Below are positions 18,191 to 25,972 of a stretch of 52,755 nt of DNA, piece after piece. Origin of the DNA: Actinomycetospora chibensis (lineage in GTDB: Bacteria; Actinomycetota; Actinomycetes; Mycobacteriales; Pseudonocardiaceae); assembly GCF_028737215.1 (NCBI RefSeq), contig NZ_JAQZAM010000029.1:1-52755 (forward strand), in the 5' to 3' direction. Positions within the stretch are counted from its first letter, which is position 1, and each line of letters opens with the position of its first letter. A program made the translations under genes and the position numbers. The notes under the pieces are model-generated. The model was not told the DNA's origin, made no database searches, and saw nothing but the letters and a program-made list of their open reading frames with translations.

Positions 18191-19822
18191 GTGACCGGAG
18201 CGCCCACCCGCAGCGGCGTCCCGACCTCGGGGCGCGCCCGCACCCACGACCCGGCCTCGCTCGGCCCGGACCAGCGCGTCCGCCCGACCCACGAGGACCC
18301 GTTCGTCGCGTCGCTCTCCGCGGTCGTCGGCGGCCCGCTCGGCGAGCACGCCGTCGCGGGCCGGGCCCGTCACTTCACCCCGCTGCGCGTGGTGATGCTG
18401 CTGGCGATCGTCACCCTCGCGCTCGCGTGGTTCGCGAAGGCGCCCTGCCTGCAGCAGTACCCCGGCGAGAACGGACTCGAGCTCGACTGGCGCGACGGCC
18501 GCCAGTACGTGGCGATGTGCTACTCCGACACCGTCCCGCTCTACACCGCCGAGCGGCTCGACGTCGGCGGGATCCCCTACGTGACGTCGTGGGTCGACCG
18601 TCGTGACGACGGCTCCGAACAAGTGCGCTACATGGAGTACCCGGTGCTCACCGGGTTCTTCCAGTGGGCCAACGCCCGCCTCGCCGACGTCTGGCTCGCC
18701 GGCGCCGACGCGGGCCTGCTGCCCGGCGGGCTGGCGGTGGTCGTGTACTTCGACCTCTCCGCGTTCTGGCTCGCGCTCGCCTGGTTGGTGACGGTGTGGG
18801 CGGTGGTGCGCCTGCGACCCGGGCGTCCTTGGGACGCCGCCCTCGCCGCCGTGTCACCGCTCGTCGCGGTCCATGCGTTCACCAACTTCGACACCCTGGC
18901 CGTCGCCGCGGCGACGCTCGGGATGCTCGCGTGGGCACGTCGCCGACCGGTCCTCGCCGGCGTGATCCTCGGTGTCGGCGCGGCGGCGAAGCTCTATCCG
19001 CTCTTCCTGCTCTATCCGTTGCTGCTGCTCTGCCTGCGCGCGGGACGGATGCGGGCCTGGGCGCAGGCGACCGCGGCCGGGGTCCTGGCGGTCGGGCTGG
19101 TCAACCTCCCGGTGGCGCTCGCGGCGCCGGCGGGCTGGTGGGAGTTCTTCCGGCTCAACGGCCAGCGGGGCGCCGACCCCGACTCGCTCTACAACGTCGT
19201 CTCCGGGCTCACGGGCTGGAGCGGCTTCGACGGCCAGCTCGCCCCCGGGCAGGACCCCACCGTGCTCAACGCGGTCAGCGCGGTCCTGTTCGCCGTGTGC
19301 TGCCTGGCGATCGCCGTGCTCGTGGTGCGCGCCCGGCGCCGGCCCCGGTTCGCCGCGATCGCGTTCCTCGTCATCGTCGCGTTCCTGCTGACCAACAAGG
19401 TCTGGAGCCCGCAGTACTCGCTGTGGCTCGTGCCGCTGGCGGTCCTGGCGTACCCGCGCTGGCGCCCGCTGCTCGCGTGGATGGTGCTCGACGCGCTGGT
19501 CTGGGCGCCGCGGATGTACTACTACCTCGGGACCGACGCGAAGGGTCTGCCCGCGCCCTGGTTCTACGGCTCGGTGCTGGTGCGCGACCTCGCCGTTCTC
19601 ATCCTCGCGGCGCTCGTCGTCCGCTCGGTGCTGCATCCCGAGCACGACCCGATCCGCACGCCGCGGGACCCTTCGTTCTCCCGCGGCCTTGACGACCCGG
19701 ACGGCGGGGTCCTCGACGACGGGCCCGACGACGCCCGCCGCCTGGCCCGGGTGGACGCGCTCCTCGACCCCATGATGCGGCTGTTCGGACGAGCACGGGG
19801 AGGGACTGGAGTCCCACGATGA
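18191..19822 (+). CDS. GT87-type membrane mannosyltransferase (DUF2029)
   Basis: The protein has 543 aa from GTG 18191. A hydrophilic N-terminus of about 60 residues is followed by roughly ten membrane helices. The early periplasmic loop has the DWRDGRQY and [15 protein letters not shown] segments typical of polyprenyl-phosphate-mannose-dependent GT87 enzymes, which act on the outer face of the membrane (the PimE/Rv0051 relatives). The exact acceptor is unknown. Cell-wall glycolipid or lipoglycan mannosylation is likely. Its place directly after ponA is conserved in actinobacteria. The C-terminal 60 residues are acidic and cytoplasmic. Confidence 0.85.
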   Translation: MTGAPTRSGVPTSGRARTHDPASLGPDQRVRPTHEDPFVASLSAVVGGPLGEHAVAGRARHFTPLRVVMLLAIVTLALAWFAKAPCLQQYPGENGLELDWRDGRQYVAMCYSDTVPLYTAERLDVGGIPYVTSWVDRRDDGSEQVRYMEYPVLTGFFQWANARLADVWLAGADAGLLPGGLAVVVYFDLSAFWLALAWLVTVWAVVRLRPGRPWDAALAAVSPLVAVHAFTNFDTLAVAAATLGMLAWARRRPVLAGVILGVGAAAKLYPLFLLYPLLLLCLRAGRMRAWAQATAAGVLAVGLVNLPVALAAPAGWWEFFRLNGQRGADPDSLYNVVSGLTGWSGFDGQLAPGQDPTVLNAVSAVLFAVCCLAIAVLVVRARRRPRFAAIAFLVIVAFLLTNKVWSPQYSLWLVPLAVLAYPRWRPLLAWMVLDALVWAPRMYYYLGTDAKGLPAPWFYGSVLVRDLAVLILAALVVRSVLHPEHDPIRTPRDPSFSRGLDDPDGGVLDDGPDDARRLARVDALLDPMMRLFGRARGGTGVPR

Positions 19823-19994
19823 GGGCGGGTCCGGCTGCGGTGGCGTGTCGCCCGCCGCACGCTCCGGCAGCCGGGTGATGGTGGGCGTCACCACCGGGTT
19901 ACTCGCTCGTTGGGTTCACGTGCCGCCGGGACGGCCCGCTCCCCCGGTGGGGCCTGTCCCGGTCTCCCCGGGCTCGTCAGAAAGGTCCTCCTCC

Positions 19995-20975
19995 ATGGCC
20001 GTGCGTCCTCCCCGTCTGCTGACGAGCCTCCTCGCCGGCGGCCTGGTGACGGGATCACTGCTGCTCGGCGCCGGCTCGGCCCTCGCGGCCCCCGCCGCCC
20101 CGACCGCCGACGACGTCGTCGAGGCCCGCTGCGGCCAGACGGTGCGGGCGGAGGAGGGGCAGACCGTCAAGGTCATCCCGACACTCGGCCTGCCGTTCGA
20201 GCGCGAGGTCCGGACCGGGATGAAGCCGATCGCGGAGCTGGTCGGCGGCGTCCTCTGCCGCGTCCAGGTGCAGGTCGTCGAGCCCGTGAGCGAGCAGGTC
20301 GCCCAGGCCGCGCCGCCGCTGCGCCAGGCCACCGAGCAGCTCAGCGGGACCACCGGCGCCGTGCTCGACGCCCCGCGCTCGGCGGCCACGCCCGCCCCGC
20401 GCTCGCGGGCGGCCGTTCCGACGCCCGCCGCCGCCGCGCCGACCTTCACGCCCCAGCAGGCCGCCGCGGCCGCGCCGGCGTTCGCACCTGCCTTCGGTGC
20501 GCTCCCCTCGTCGTTCCTCAAGGGTGCGGCGGGCCCGGCGCCCGGTGTGCGCGCCTTCGACCCGAACCTGCTGCTCGGCTCCGCCTTCCCGGGTCTGCGC
20601 GCCGGCTCGCCCGCCTACCTCGGGTACGACCCGGCCAGCGCGGTCACCACCGCGAGCCAGGTCCAGGCCCTGCCCGTCGACGCCCTCACCGAGGGCGGGG
20701 TCGGCGTGCCGGCGCTCATTGCGGTGCTGGCGCTCTCCGGCGTCGCGGCCTTCACGGTGCGACGGGCCGTCCTCGGACGCGCGGTCGCGTCGTCGCCGGT
20801 CGGTGGCGCTGCCGCCGCGCCGGTGGCGGCCGCGGGGGCGGCGGACGCGGACGAGGTGACGGCCGAGGTGGCCGGGGACCGCGACGACGACGCCGACGAG
20901 GACGCCGACGCGCGGGCCGAGGTGGACGAGGACGCCGGGACCACGGTCGCCGCGCGCACGCCCGTCCCCGCCTGA
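19995..20975 (+). CDS. Secreted, C-terminally anchored protein of unknown function
   Basis: The protein has 326 aa from ATG 19995, with AAAGG 9 nt upstream. The signal peptide is clear (LLTSLLAGGLVTGSLLLGAG, then an ALA-A type cleavage site near residue 30). The mature part has two cysteines (ARCGQTV and VLCRVQV), which could form a disulfide. A long Ala/Pro-rich linker follows. A C-terminal membrane helix (VPALIAVLALSGVAAF) precedes a basic patch and a strongly acidic cytoplasmic tail of Asp/Glu/Ala repeats. No LPXTG motif is present. The family is not recognised. It lies between the GT87 gene and rpsF. A 50-codon upstream extension to 19845 is less likely because it hides the signal peptide. 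Confidence 0.7.
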   Translation: MAVRPPRLLTSLLAGGLVTGSLLLGAGSALAAPAAPTADDVVEARCGQTVRAEEGQTVKVIPTLGLPFEREVRTGMKPIAELVGGVLCRVQVQVVEPVSEQVAQAAPPLRQATEQLSGTTGAVLDAPRSAATPAPRSRAAVPTPAAAAPTFTPQQAAAAAPAFAPAFGALPSSFLKGAAGPAPGVRAFDPNLLLGSAFPGLRAGSPAYLGYDPASAVTTASQVQALPVDALTEGGVGVPALIAVLALSGVAAFTVRRAVLGRAVASSPVGGAAAAPVAAAGAADADEVTAEVAGDRDDDADEDADARAEVDEDAGTTVAARTPVPA

Positions 20976-21073
20976 GAAGTCGCGGGAACCGCCGGGTCCG
21001 TCGCTGCGTCGGACCTGGTGAGGGCGCTCGCAGGCCGGTTCGGTAGCCTGGACGGACCGAGAACCCCTCCTGT

Positions 21074-21088
21074 CACGGATCGTCCGTG
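21074..21088 (+). promoter_or_regulatory. Hairpin in rpsF leader
   Basis: CACGGA-TCG-TCCGTG forms a 6-bp stem 14 nt before the AGGAGG of rpsF. Many bacteria carry an S6:S18-binding RNA in this leader. The match here is only positional. Confidence 0.3.
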
Positions 21089-21120
21089 GCCGCTGAGCCC
21101 ATAGGAGGTGAGTGGTACTC

Positions 21121-21444
21121 GTGCGCCACTACGAACTGGTCGTCATCCTCGAGCCGAGCCTCGACGAGCGCACCGTGGCCCCGTCCCTGGAGACGTTCCT
21201 CAACGTCGTCCGCAAGGACGGCGGCACCGTCGAGAACGTCGAGGTCTGGGGCCGTCGTCGCCTCAGCTACGAGATCGACAAGCACGCCGAGGGCATCTAC
21301 GCCGTCCTCGACATCAACTGCGAGCCGGCCACCGTCAAGGAGATGGACCGGCAGCTCGCACTCAACGAGTCCGTGCTGCGGACCAAGGTCATGCGCCGCG
21401 ACCCCGCCTTCGCCGGGCGTCGTGGCAAGGCCGGCGCTGCCTGA
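21121..21444 (+). CDS. rpsF: 30S ribosomal protein S6
   Basis: The protein has 107 aa and binds S18 and 16S rRNA in the small-subunit platform. The ferredoxin-like fold begins [16 protein letters not shown], and [16 protein letters not shown] and [12 protein letters not shown] are diagnostic. AGGAGG lies at 21103-21108. GTG 21121 fits the family N-terminus, while GTG 21112 would be only 3 nt from the ribosome binding site. The stop overlaps the ssb start (TGATG), which couples translation. It is the first gene of the rpsF-ssb-rpsR-rplI operon. Confidence 0.96.
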   Translation: MRHYELVVILEPSLDERTVAPSLETFLNVVRKDGGTVENVEVWGRRRLSYEIDKHAEGIYAVLDINCEPATVKEMDRQLALNESVLRTKVMRRDPAFAGRRGKAGAA

Positions 21445-22001
21445 TGGCCGGCGACACCGTCATCACCGTGGTCGGCAACCTCACTGCTGACCCGGAGCTG
21501 CGGTTCACGCCGTCGGGTGCCGCCGTCGCCAACTTCACCGTGGCGTCGACGCCGCGCACCTTCGACCGCCAGAGCGGCGAGTGGAAGGACGGCGAGGCCC
21601 TCTTCCTGCGCTGCAACATCTGGCGTCAGGCCGCGGAGAACGTCGCCGAGACGCTCACCCGCGGGGCACGCGTCATCGTGCAGGGTCGGCTCAAGCAGCG
21701 GTCCTTCGAGACCCGTGAGGGCGAGAAGCGCACCGTCATCGAGCTCGAGGTCGACGAGGTCGGCCCGTCCCTGCGCTACGCCACCGCGTCCGTCACCAAG
21801 GCCTCCCGGGGTTCCGGGGGCGGCGGTTACGGCGGTGGCGGCGGCAACGGTGGCGGCGGCTACGGCGGCGGTGGCTCCGGCGGGGGCTCCGGCTCCGGTG
21901 GGGGCTACGGCGGGGGCGACGACCCCTGGGCCTCCGCTCCGGCCGCCGGATCCTCCGGCGGCGGCAGCGGTGGCGGCTACGACGACGAGCCCCCGTTCTG
22001 A
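21444..22001 (+). CDS. ssb: Single-stranded DNA-binding protein
   Basis: The protein has 185 aa. The OB fold is at residues 1-115 ([21 protein letters not shown], then [16 protein letters not shown]). A long Gly-rich disordered linker (GGGYGGGG repeats) leads to the acidic tip DDEPPF, which in SSB proteins recruits replication and repair partners. The ATG overlaps the rpsF stop. This ssb between rpsF and rpsR is the essential housekeeping copy in actinobacteria. Confidence 0.96.
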   Translation: MAGDTVITVVGNLTADPELRFTPSGAAVANFTVASTPRTFDRQSGEWKDGEALFLRCNIWRQAAENVAETLTRGARVIVQGRLKQRSFETREGEKRTVIELEVDEVGPSLRYATASVTKASRGSGGGGYGGGGGNGGGGYGGGGSGGGSGSGGGYGGGDDPWASAPAAGSSGGGSGGGYDDEPPF

Positions 22002-22091
22002 CCTGGGCTTCCGCCCGCATCGACCTGTACGAATCGGCCCATCCGGCGCCCCTCGGCGCGGCGGGCCACCACGCCTGGAAGTGAAGGAATC

Positions 22092-22328
22092 ATGGCGAAG
22101 CCGCCGATCCGCAAGCCGAAGAAGAAGGTCTGCACCTTCTGCAAGGACAAGAACCAGCTGATCGACTACAAGGACACGAACCTCCTGCGGAAGTACATCT
22201 CCGACCGCGGGAAGATCCGTGCGCGCCGGGTGTCGGGCAACTGCTCGCAGCACCAGCGCGACGTCGCCGTCGCGGTGAAGAACTCCCGCGAGATGGCGCT
22301 CCTGCCCTACACGTCGACCGCGCGCTGA
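22092..22328 (+). CDS. rpsR: 30S ribosomal protein S18
   Basis: The protein has 78 aa. The start [18 protein letters not shown] holds a CxxC pair (CTFC), and a second Cys (GNCSQH) is present, so this is a Cys-bearing, zinc-type S18. The core [19 protein letters not shown] is typical. It is the heterodimer partner of S6, encoded two genes upstream. It lies 11 bp before rplI with a clear GGAGG for the next gene. Confidence 0.96.
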   Translation: MAKPPIRKPKKKVCTFCKDKNQLIDYKDTNLLRKYISDRGKIRARRVSGNCSQHQRDVAVAVKNSREMALLPYTSTAR

Positions 22329-22339
22329 GGGAGGACGAC

Positions 22340-22789
22340 ATGAAGCTCATCCTCACCGCCGACGTCGCCAACCTCGGCGGCCCCGGCGACACCGTCGAGG
22401 TCAAGGACGGCTACGGCCGCAACTTCCTGCTGCCCCGCGGCCTGGCGATCGTGGCCACCCGCGGCGCCCAGAAGCAGGTCGACACGATCCGCCGCACCCA
22501 GGAGGGCAAGCGGATCCGCGACCTGGACCACGCCAAGGAGGTCGCCGGGCAGATCCAGGGCCTCGGCACCGTCACGGTCAGCGGCAAGGCCGGCCAGGGC
22601 GGGCGTCTCTTCGGCTCGGTCACCCCGGCCGACATCGTCGCGGCCGTGCGCTCGCAGGGCGGCCCGAACCTCGACAAGCGGTTCGTCGCCATCTCCGGGC
22701 ACATCAAGTCGACCGGCGACCACAAGGTCACGGTGCGCCTGCACCCCGACGTCGCGGTGGATCTCCCCCTCGACGTCCAGGGCGGCTGA
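22340..22789 (+). CDS. rplI: 50S ribosomal protein L9
   Basis: The protein has 149 aa. The N-terminal domain is [35 protein letters not shown] connecting helix and a C-terminal domain follow ([14 protein letters not shown]). It binds 23S rRNA near the L1 stalk base. It is the last gene of the operon and is followed by a strong hairpin terminator. Confidence 0.96.
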   Translation: MKLILTADVANLGGPGDTVEVKDGYGRNFLLPRGLAIVATRGAQKQVDTIRRTQEGKRIRDLDHAKEVAGQIQGLGTVTVSGKAGQGGRLFGSVTPADIVAAVRSQGGPNLDKRFVAISGHIKSTGDHKVTVRLHPDVAVDLPLDVQGG

Positions 22790-22835
22790 CGACCCGCTGA
22801 CGGGTCGAGCTCCGCCTCGTCCCTCGAGCCACTTC

Positions 22836-22864
22836 GGGCCCGGACCGCACGACGGTCCGGGCCC
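22836..22864 (+). terminator. Terminator of the rpsF-rplI operon
   Basis: GGGCCCGGACC (22836-22846) pairs perfectly with GGTCCGGGCCC (22854-22864) around a 7-nt loop, 46 bp after the rplI stop. No U-tract, as is common in high-GC actinobacteria. Confidence 0.7.
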
Positions 22865-22869
22865 GACGT

Positions 22870-22903
22870 GTGTCCGGACACGGCCCGACGAGTGTCCGGA
22901 CAC
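22870..22903. promoter_or_regulatory. Two identical 12-bp palindromes, 22 bp apart
   Basis: GTGTCCGGACAC occurs at 22870-22881 and at 22892-22903, both perfectly self-complementary. The centre spacing of 22 bp is about two helical turns, so two dimers would sit on the same DNA face. They lie between the rplI terminator and dnaB. Confidence 0.5.
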
Positions 22904-23057
22904 GGACCCGCCGGGGACCGCCGGCTCGACCCGTGCGCACCGCCGCTCCCCCGCCCGGCGAGCCCCGGCCCCCGCTCGGCTCGCGACGCTGCGCGACCGG
23001 GTGAACACCCGGGCGACACGCGGCGGACGACGCGCCGACGACTCCTTCATCCACTTG

Positions 23058-23197
23058 TTGTCCACAGCGCCCACAGGTCCCTCACCTGCGACGATCGTTC
23101 GAGATCATGGGTTGCCCACAGGTTGTCCCCACCTGCGTGCCCACCGCGGGGGTGTGCTCGGTGGACCGATCCCGGTGTTGTCCCCAGGGCGTCCCCA
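23058..23197 (+). promoter_or_regulatory. Cluster of DnaA-box-like 9-mers upstream of dnaB
   Basis: A perfect high-GC DnaA box, TTGTCCACA, lies at 23058-23066. It is followed in the same orientation by GCGCCCACA (23067), TTGCCCACA (23112), TTGTCCCCA (23123), TTGTCCCCA (23178) and GCGTCCCCA (23189). The last one ends 177 bp before the dnaB start. The rest of the 585-bp gap between rplI and dnaB (22790-23374) contains no gene I can support. Confidence 0.5.
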
Positions 23198-23374
23198 GGG
23201 CCTGTTGGAGCCCTGCACGACGGGGACCTAGCGTGCGGTCGACACGGTCGGGAGATCGTGTCAGCGCCGCCGGCCGGTCCGGTGTCGCCGGGGCTGTCGG
23301 TGGGCCCTGCTAGAACGTGTGTTCGACGGACGTGTCCCGCCGGGTACGCGTCCGAGGCGAGGGAGGGGACCGAC

Positions 23375-25972
23375 GTGGCGGTACTGGACGATCGGGGGAC
23401 GTCCGGACGGGGTCAGGACCGACAGGGGGCTGCGCCCACCGAGTTCGACCGGCAGCCACCCCAGGACCTCCCCGCCGAACAGTCGGTGCTCGGCGCGATC
23501 CTGCTCAGCAAGGACGCCATCGCCGACGTCATCGAGATGCTCAAGCCCGACGACTTCTACCGTCCGGCCCATCAGACGGTCTACGAGTGCGTCCTGGACC
23601 TCTACGGCCGCGGGGAGCCCGCCGACCCGGTCACCGTCTCCGCCGAGCTCGAGCGCCGCGGCGAGCTCCTGCGCATCGGCGGGGCGCCGTACCTGCACAC
23701 CCTGATCGCCGCGGTGCCCACGGCCGCCAACGCCGGCTACTACGCCGAGATCGTCGCCGACCGCGCGATCCTGCGACGCCTCGTCGAGGCGGGCACGCGC
23801 ATCGTGCAGCTCGGCTACCACGGGTCCGAGGGCGCGGACACCGACGACGTCGTCGACCGCGCCCAGGCCGCGGTCTACGAGGTCACCGACCGCCGCGTCA
23901 CCGAGGACTACGTGGCCCTCGAGGACGTCCTCCAGCCGACGATGGACGAGATCGACGCCATCGCCTCGCGCGGTGGCGTGTCCTTCGGTGTGCCCACCGG
24001 CTTCACCGACCTCGACGACGTCACCAACGGCCTGCACGCGGGCCAGATGATCATCGTTGCGGCCCGTCCGGGCATCGGGAAGGCGCTCGCTCTGGACACA
24101 CCGCTGGCGACGCCCGACGGCTGGACGACCATGGGATCGGTCCGGGTGGGCGACGTTCTCCTCGACGCTTCCGGCCGGCCGACACGCGTCGTGGCGGCCA
24201 CCGAGGTCATGGCCGGTCGTCCCTGCTACGAGGTCGAGTTCTCGGACGGCACCGTGATCGTGGCCGATGAGCAGCACCAGTGGCTCACGGACACGAGGGC
24301 GTCCCGCCGGTCCGCGCACTTGCCCGCGCAGGTACGCACGACCGGAGAGATCGCCGCAACTCTGCGGTGCGCAACGGCCGACCGTCGGATCAACCACTCC
24401 GTGGCGGTCGCCGCGTCGCTGCAGTTGCCTGAGCGCGACCTCCCTGTCCCGCCGTACGCCCTCGGCGTCTGGCTGGGTGACGGCACGTCCGCATCCGCGT
24501 CGTTCACGAGCGCCGATCCGGAGATCGCCGCGCACGTCGAGGCCGAGGGGCTGGAGGCCCCGCTGGTCGGTCCTCTCCGGTACGGGCTCCGGCTTCCCGC
24601 CGACCCCCGGCCGGACGAGCGTCCGTGTGTCGTCTGCGGGGTGCTCTTCCGGCCCGCCACCTCTCAGGTCCGCACCTGCGGTCGCTCCTGTGGCGGGCGC
24701 GCCCGCTTCCTCTCTGCGCCGGTTCCGGCTCCCACGTGCCAGGACTGCGGGGGCCCCTCGTGCGGCCTCGTGCGGTGCCAGGCGTGCCGTGACCACCACG
24801 GCACGGTGCAGGCCCGGCTCCGAACTCTCGGTGTGCTCGGGGACAAGCACATCCCGGTGGAGTACCTCCGGGCGTCCGAGGCGCAGCGTCGCGCCCTCCT
24901 GGCCGGGCTCCTCGACACCGACGGCACCGTGCTTCCCACGGGTGTCCTCCAGTTCGCCGTCACCAACGCGAGACTGGCCGCCGATGTCGCCGAGCTGATC
25001 GCAAGCCTCGGGCTTCGTTGCTCGACCGTCACCACGAGGGTCCGGGGTCGCACCGAGAGCACGAGCACCGCCTACCTGGTGACGTTCTCGACCACCGAGG
25101 AAGTCTTCCGGCTCGAGCGCAAGCGCCTCGCCCACAAGGAGCGGCAGAGGGGGAAGGACGCCACCCGCACCGGGGTCCGGTACGTGGTCGACGTTCGCCG
25201 GACGACATCGGTGCCGGTTCGCTGCGTGGAGGTCGACAACACCGAGCACCTCTACCTCGCGGGCTCCTCGATGGTGCCGACGCACAACTCGACGCTGGGA
25301 ATGGATTTCGCTCGCTCGGCGAGTATCAAACACGGCCTCACCTCCGCGTTCTTCTCGCTGGAGATGAGCCGCACCGAGATCGTCATGCGCCTGCTCTCGG
25401 CCGAGGCGAAGATCCGCCTGGCCGACATGCGCTCCGGGTCGATGACCGACGACGACTGGACGCGCCTCGCCCGGCGGATGAGCGAGATCAGCGAGGCGCC
25501 GATGTTCATCGACGACTCCCCCAATATGACGATCATGGAGATCCGGGCGAAGGCGCGGCGCCTCAAGCAGCGCCACGACCTGAAGTTGATCATCCTCGAC
25601 TACATGCAGCTGATGACCTCGGGCAAGAAGGTCGAGTCCCGCCAGCAGGAGGTCTCGGAGTTCTCCCGTCAGCTCAAGCTGCTGGCCAAGGAGCTCGAGG
25701 TCCCGCTGGTCGCGATCAGCCAGCTCAACCGTGGACCCGAGCAGCGCACCGACAAGAAGCCCATGCTCTCCGACCTCCGCGAGTCGGGATCGCTGGAGCA
25801 GGACGCCGACATGGTCATGCTCATCAGCCGTCCCGACGCCTTCGAGCGCGACGACCCGCGCGCCGGCGAGGCCGACCTGATCCTGGCCAAGCACCGCAAC
25901 GGCCCGACGGCCACCATCACCGTCGCCCACCAGCTGCACTACAGCCGGTTCAGCGACATCGCTCGGGGCTAG
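23375..25972 (+). CDS. dnaB: Replicative DNA helicase DnaB, intein-containing precursor
   Basis: The precursor has 865 aa from GTG 23375, with GGGAGGGG at 23361-23368. After removal of the 402-aa intein, a 463-aa helicase remains. The N-terminal domain (LPAEQSVLGAILLSKDAIADVIEML) binds primase. The RecA-like ATPase has Walker A ARPGIGKST, rejoined across the splice junction, Walker B LIILDYMQLM and the switch LVAISQLNRG. The hexamer unwinds DNA ahead of the replication fork. Starts further upstream (22868) would read through the regulatory leader and are rejected. The 3' end overlaps the convergent MFS gene by 23 bp. Confidence 0.97.
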   Translation: MAVLDDRGTSGRGQDRQGAAPTEFDRQPPQDLPAEQSVLGAILLSKDAIADVIEMLKPDDFYRPAHQTVYECVLDLYGRGEPADPVTVSAELERRGELLRIGGAPYLHTLIAAVPTAANAGYYAEIVADRAILRRLVEAGTRIVQLGYHGSEGADTDDVVDRAQAAVYEVTDRRVTEDYVALEDVLQPTMDEIDAIASRGGVSFGVPTGFTDLDDVTNGLHAGQMIIVAARPGIGKALALDTPLATPDGWTTMGSVRVGDVLLDASGRPTRVVAATEVMAGRPCYEVEFSDGTVIVADEQHQWLTDTRASRRSAHLPAQVRTTGEIAATLRCATADRRINHSVAVAASLQLPERDLPVPPYALGVWLGDGTSASASFTSADPEIAAHVEAEGLEAPLVGPLRYGLRLPADPRPDERPCVVCGVLFRPATSQVRTCGRSCGGRARFLSAPVPAPTCQDCGGPSCGLVRCQACRDHHGTVQARLRTLGVLGDKHIPVEYLRASEAQRRALLAGLLDTDGTVLPTGVLQFAVTNARLAADVAELIASLGLRCSTVTTRVRGRTESTSTAYLVTFSTTEEVFRLERKRLAHKERQRGKDATRTGVRYVVDVRRTTSVPVRCVEVDNTEHLYLAGSSMVPTHNSTLGMDFARSASIKHGLTSAFFSLEMSRTEIVMRLLSAEAKIRLADMRSGSMTDDDWTRLARRMSEISEAPMFIDDSPNMTIMEIRAKARRLKQRHDLKLIILDYMQLMTSGKKVESRQQEVSEFSRQLKLLAKELEVPLVAISQLNRGPEQRTDKKPMLSDLRESGSLEQDADMVMLISRPDAFERDDPRAGEADLILAKHRNGPTATITVAHQLHYSRFSDIARG
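24083..25288 (+). other. Class 3 intein with LAGLIDADG endonuclease and zinc-ribbon insert
   Basis: This 402-residue intein interrupts the DnaB Walker A loop between K and S of GIGK/ST. It begins with Ala, so it lacks the usual Cys/Ser at position 1. It has the complete WCT triad of class 3 inteins: H65 and W67 in block B (EQHQW), C381 in block F (RCVEVD) and T400 before the terminal H401-N402. The acceptor residue is Ser+1. The homing endonuclease has LAGLIDADG motifs YALGVWLGDG (125-134) and LLAGLLDTDG (272-281). Between them lies a cysteine-rich insert: C182, C185, C199, C203 and C219, C222, C232, C235 (plus C227), which looks like two zinc ribbons. All key splicing residues are present, so it is probably active. 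Confidence 0.93.

Noticed and set aside
23058..23197. Chromosomal origin oriC
   Set aside because: No dnaA or dnaN gene and no AT-rich unwinding region is present. The sites are better described as a regulatory or titration cluster.
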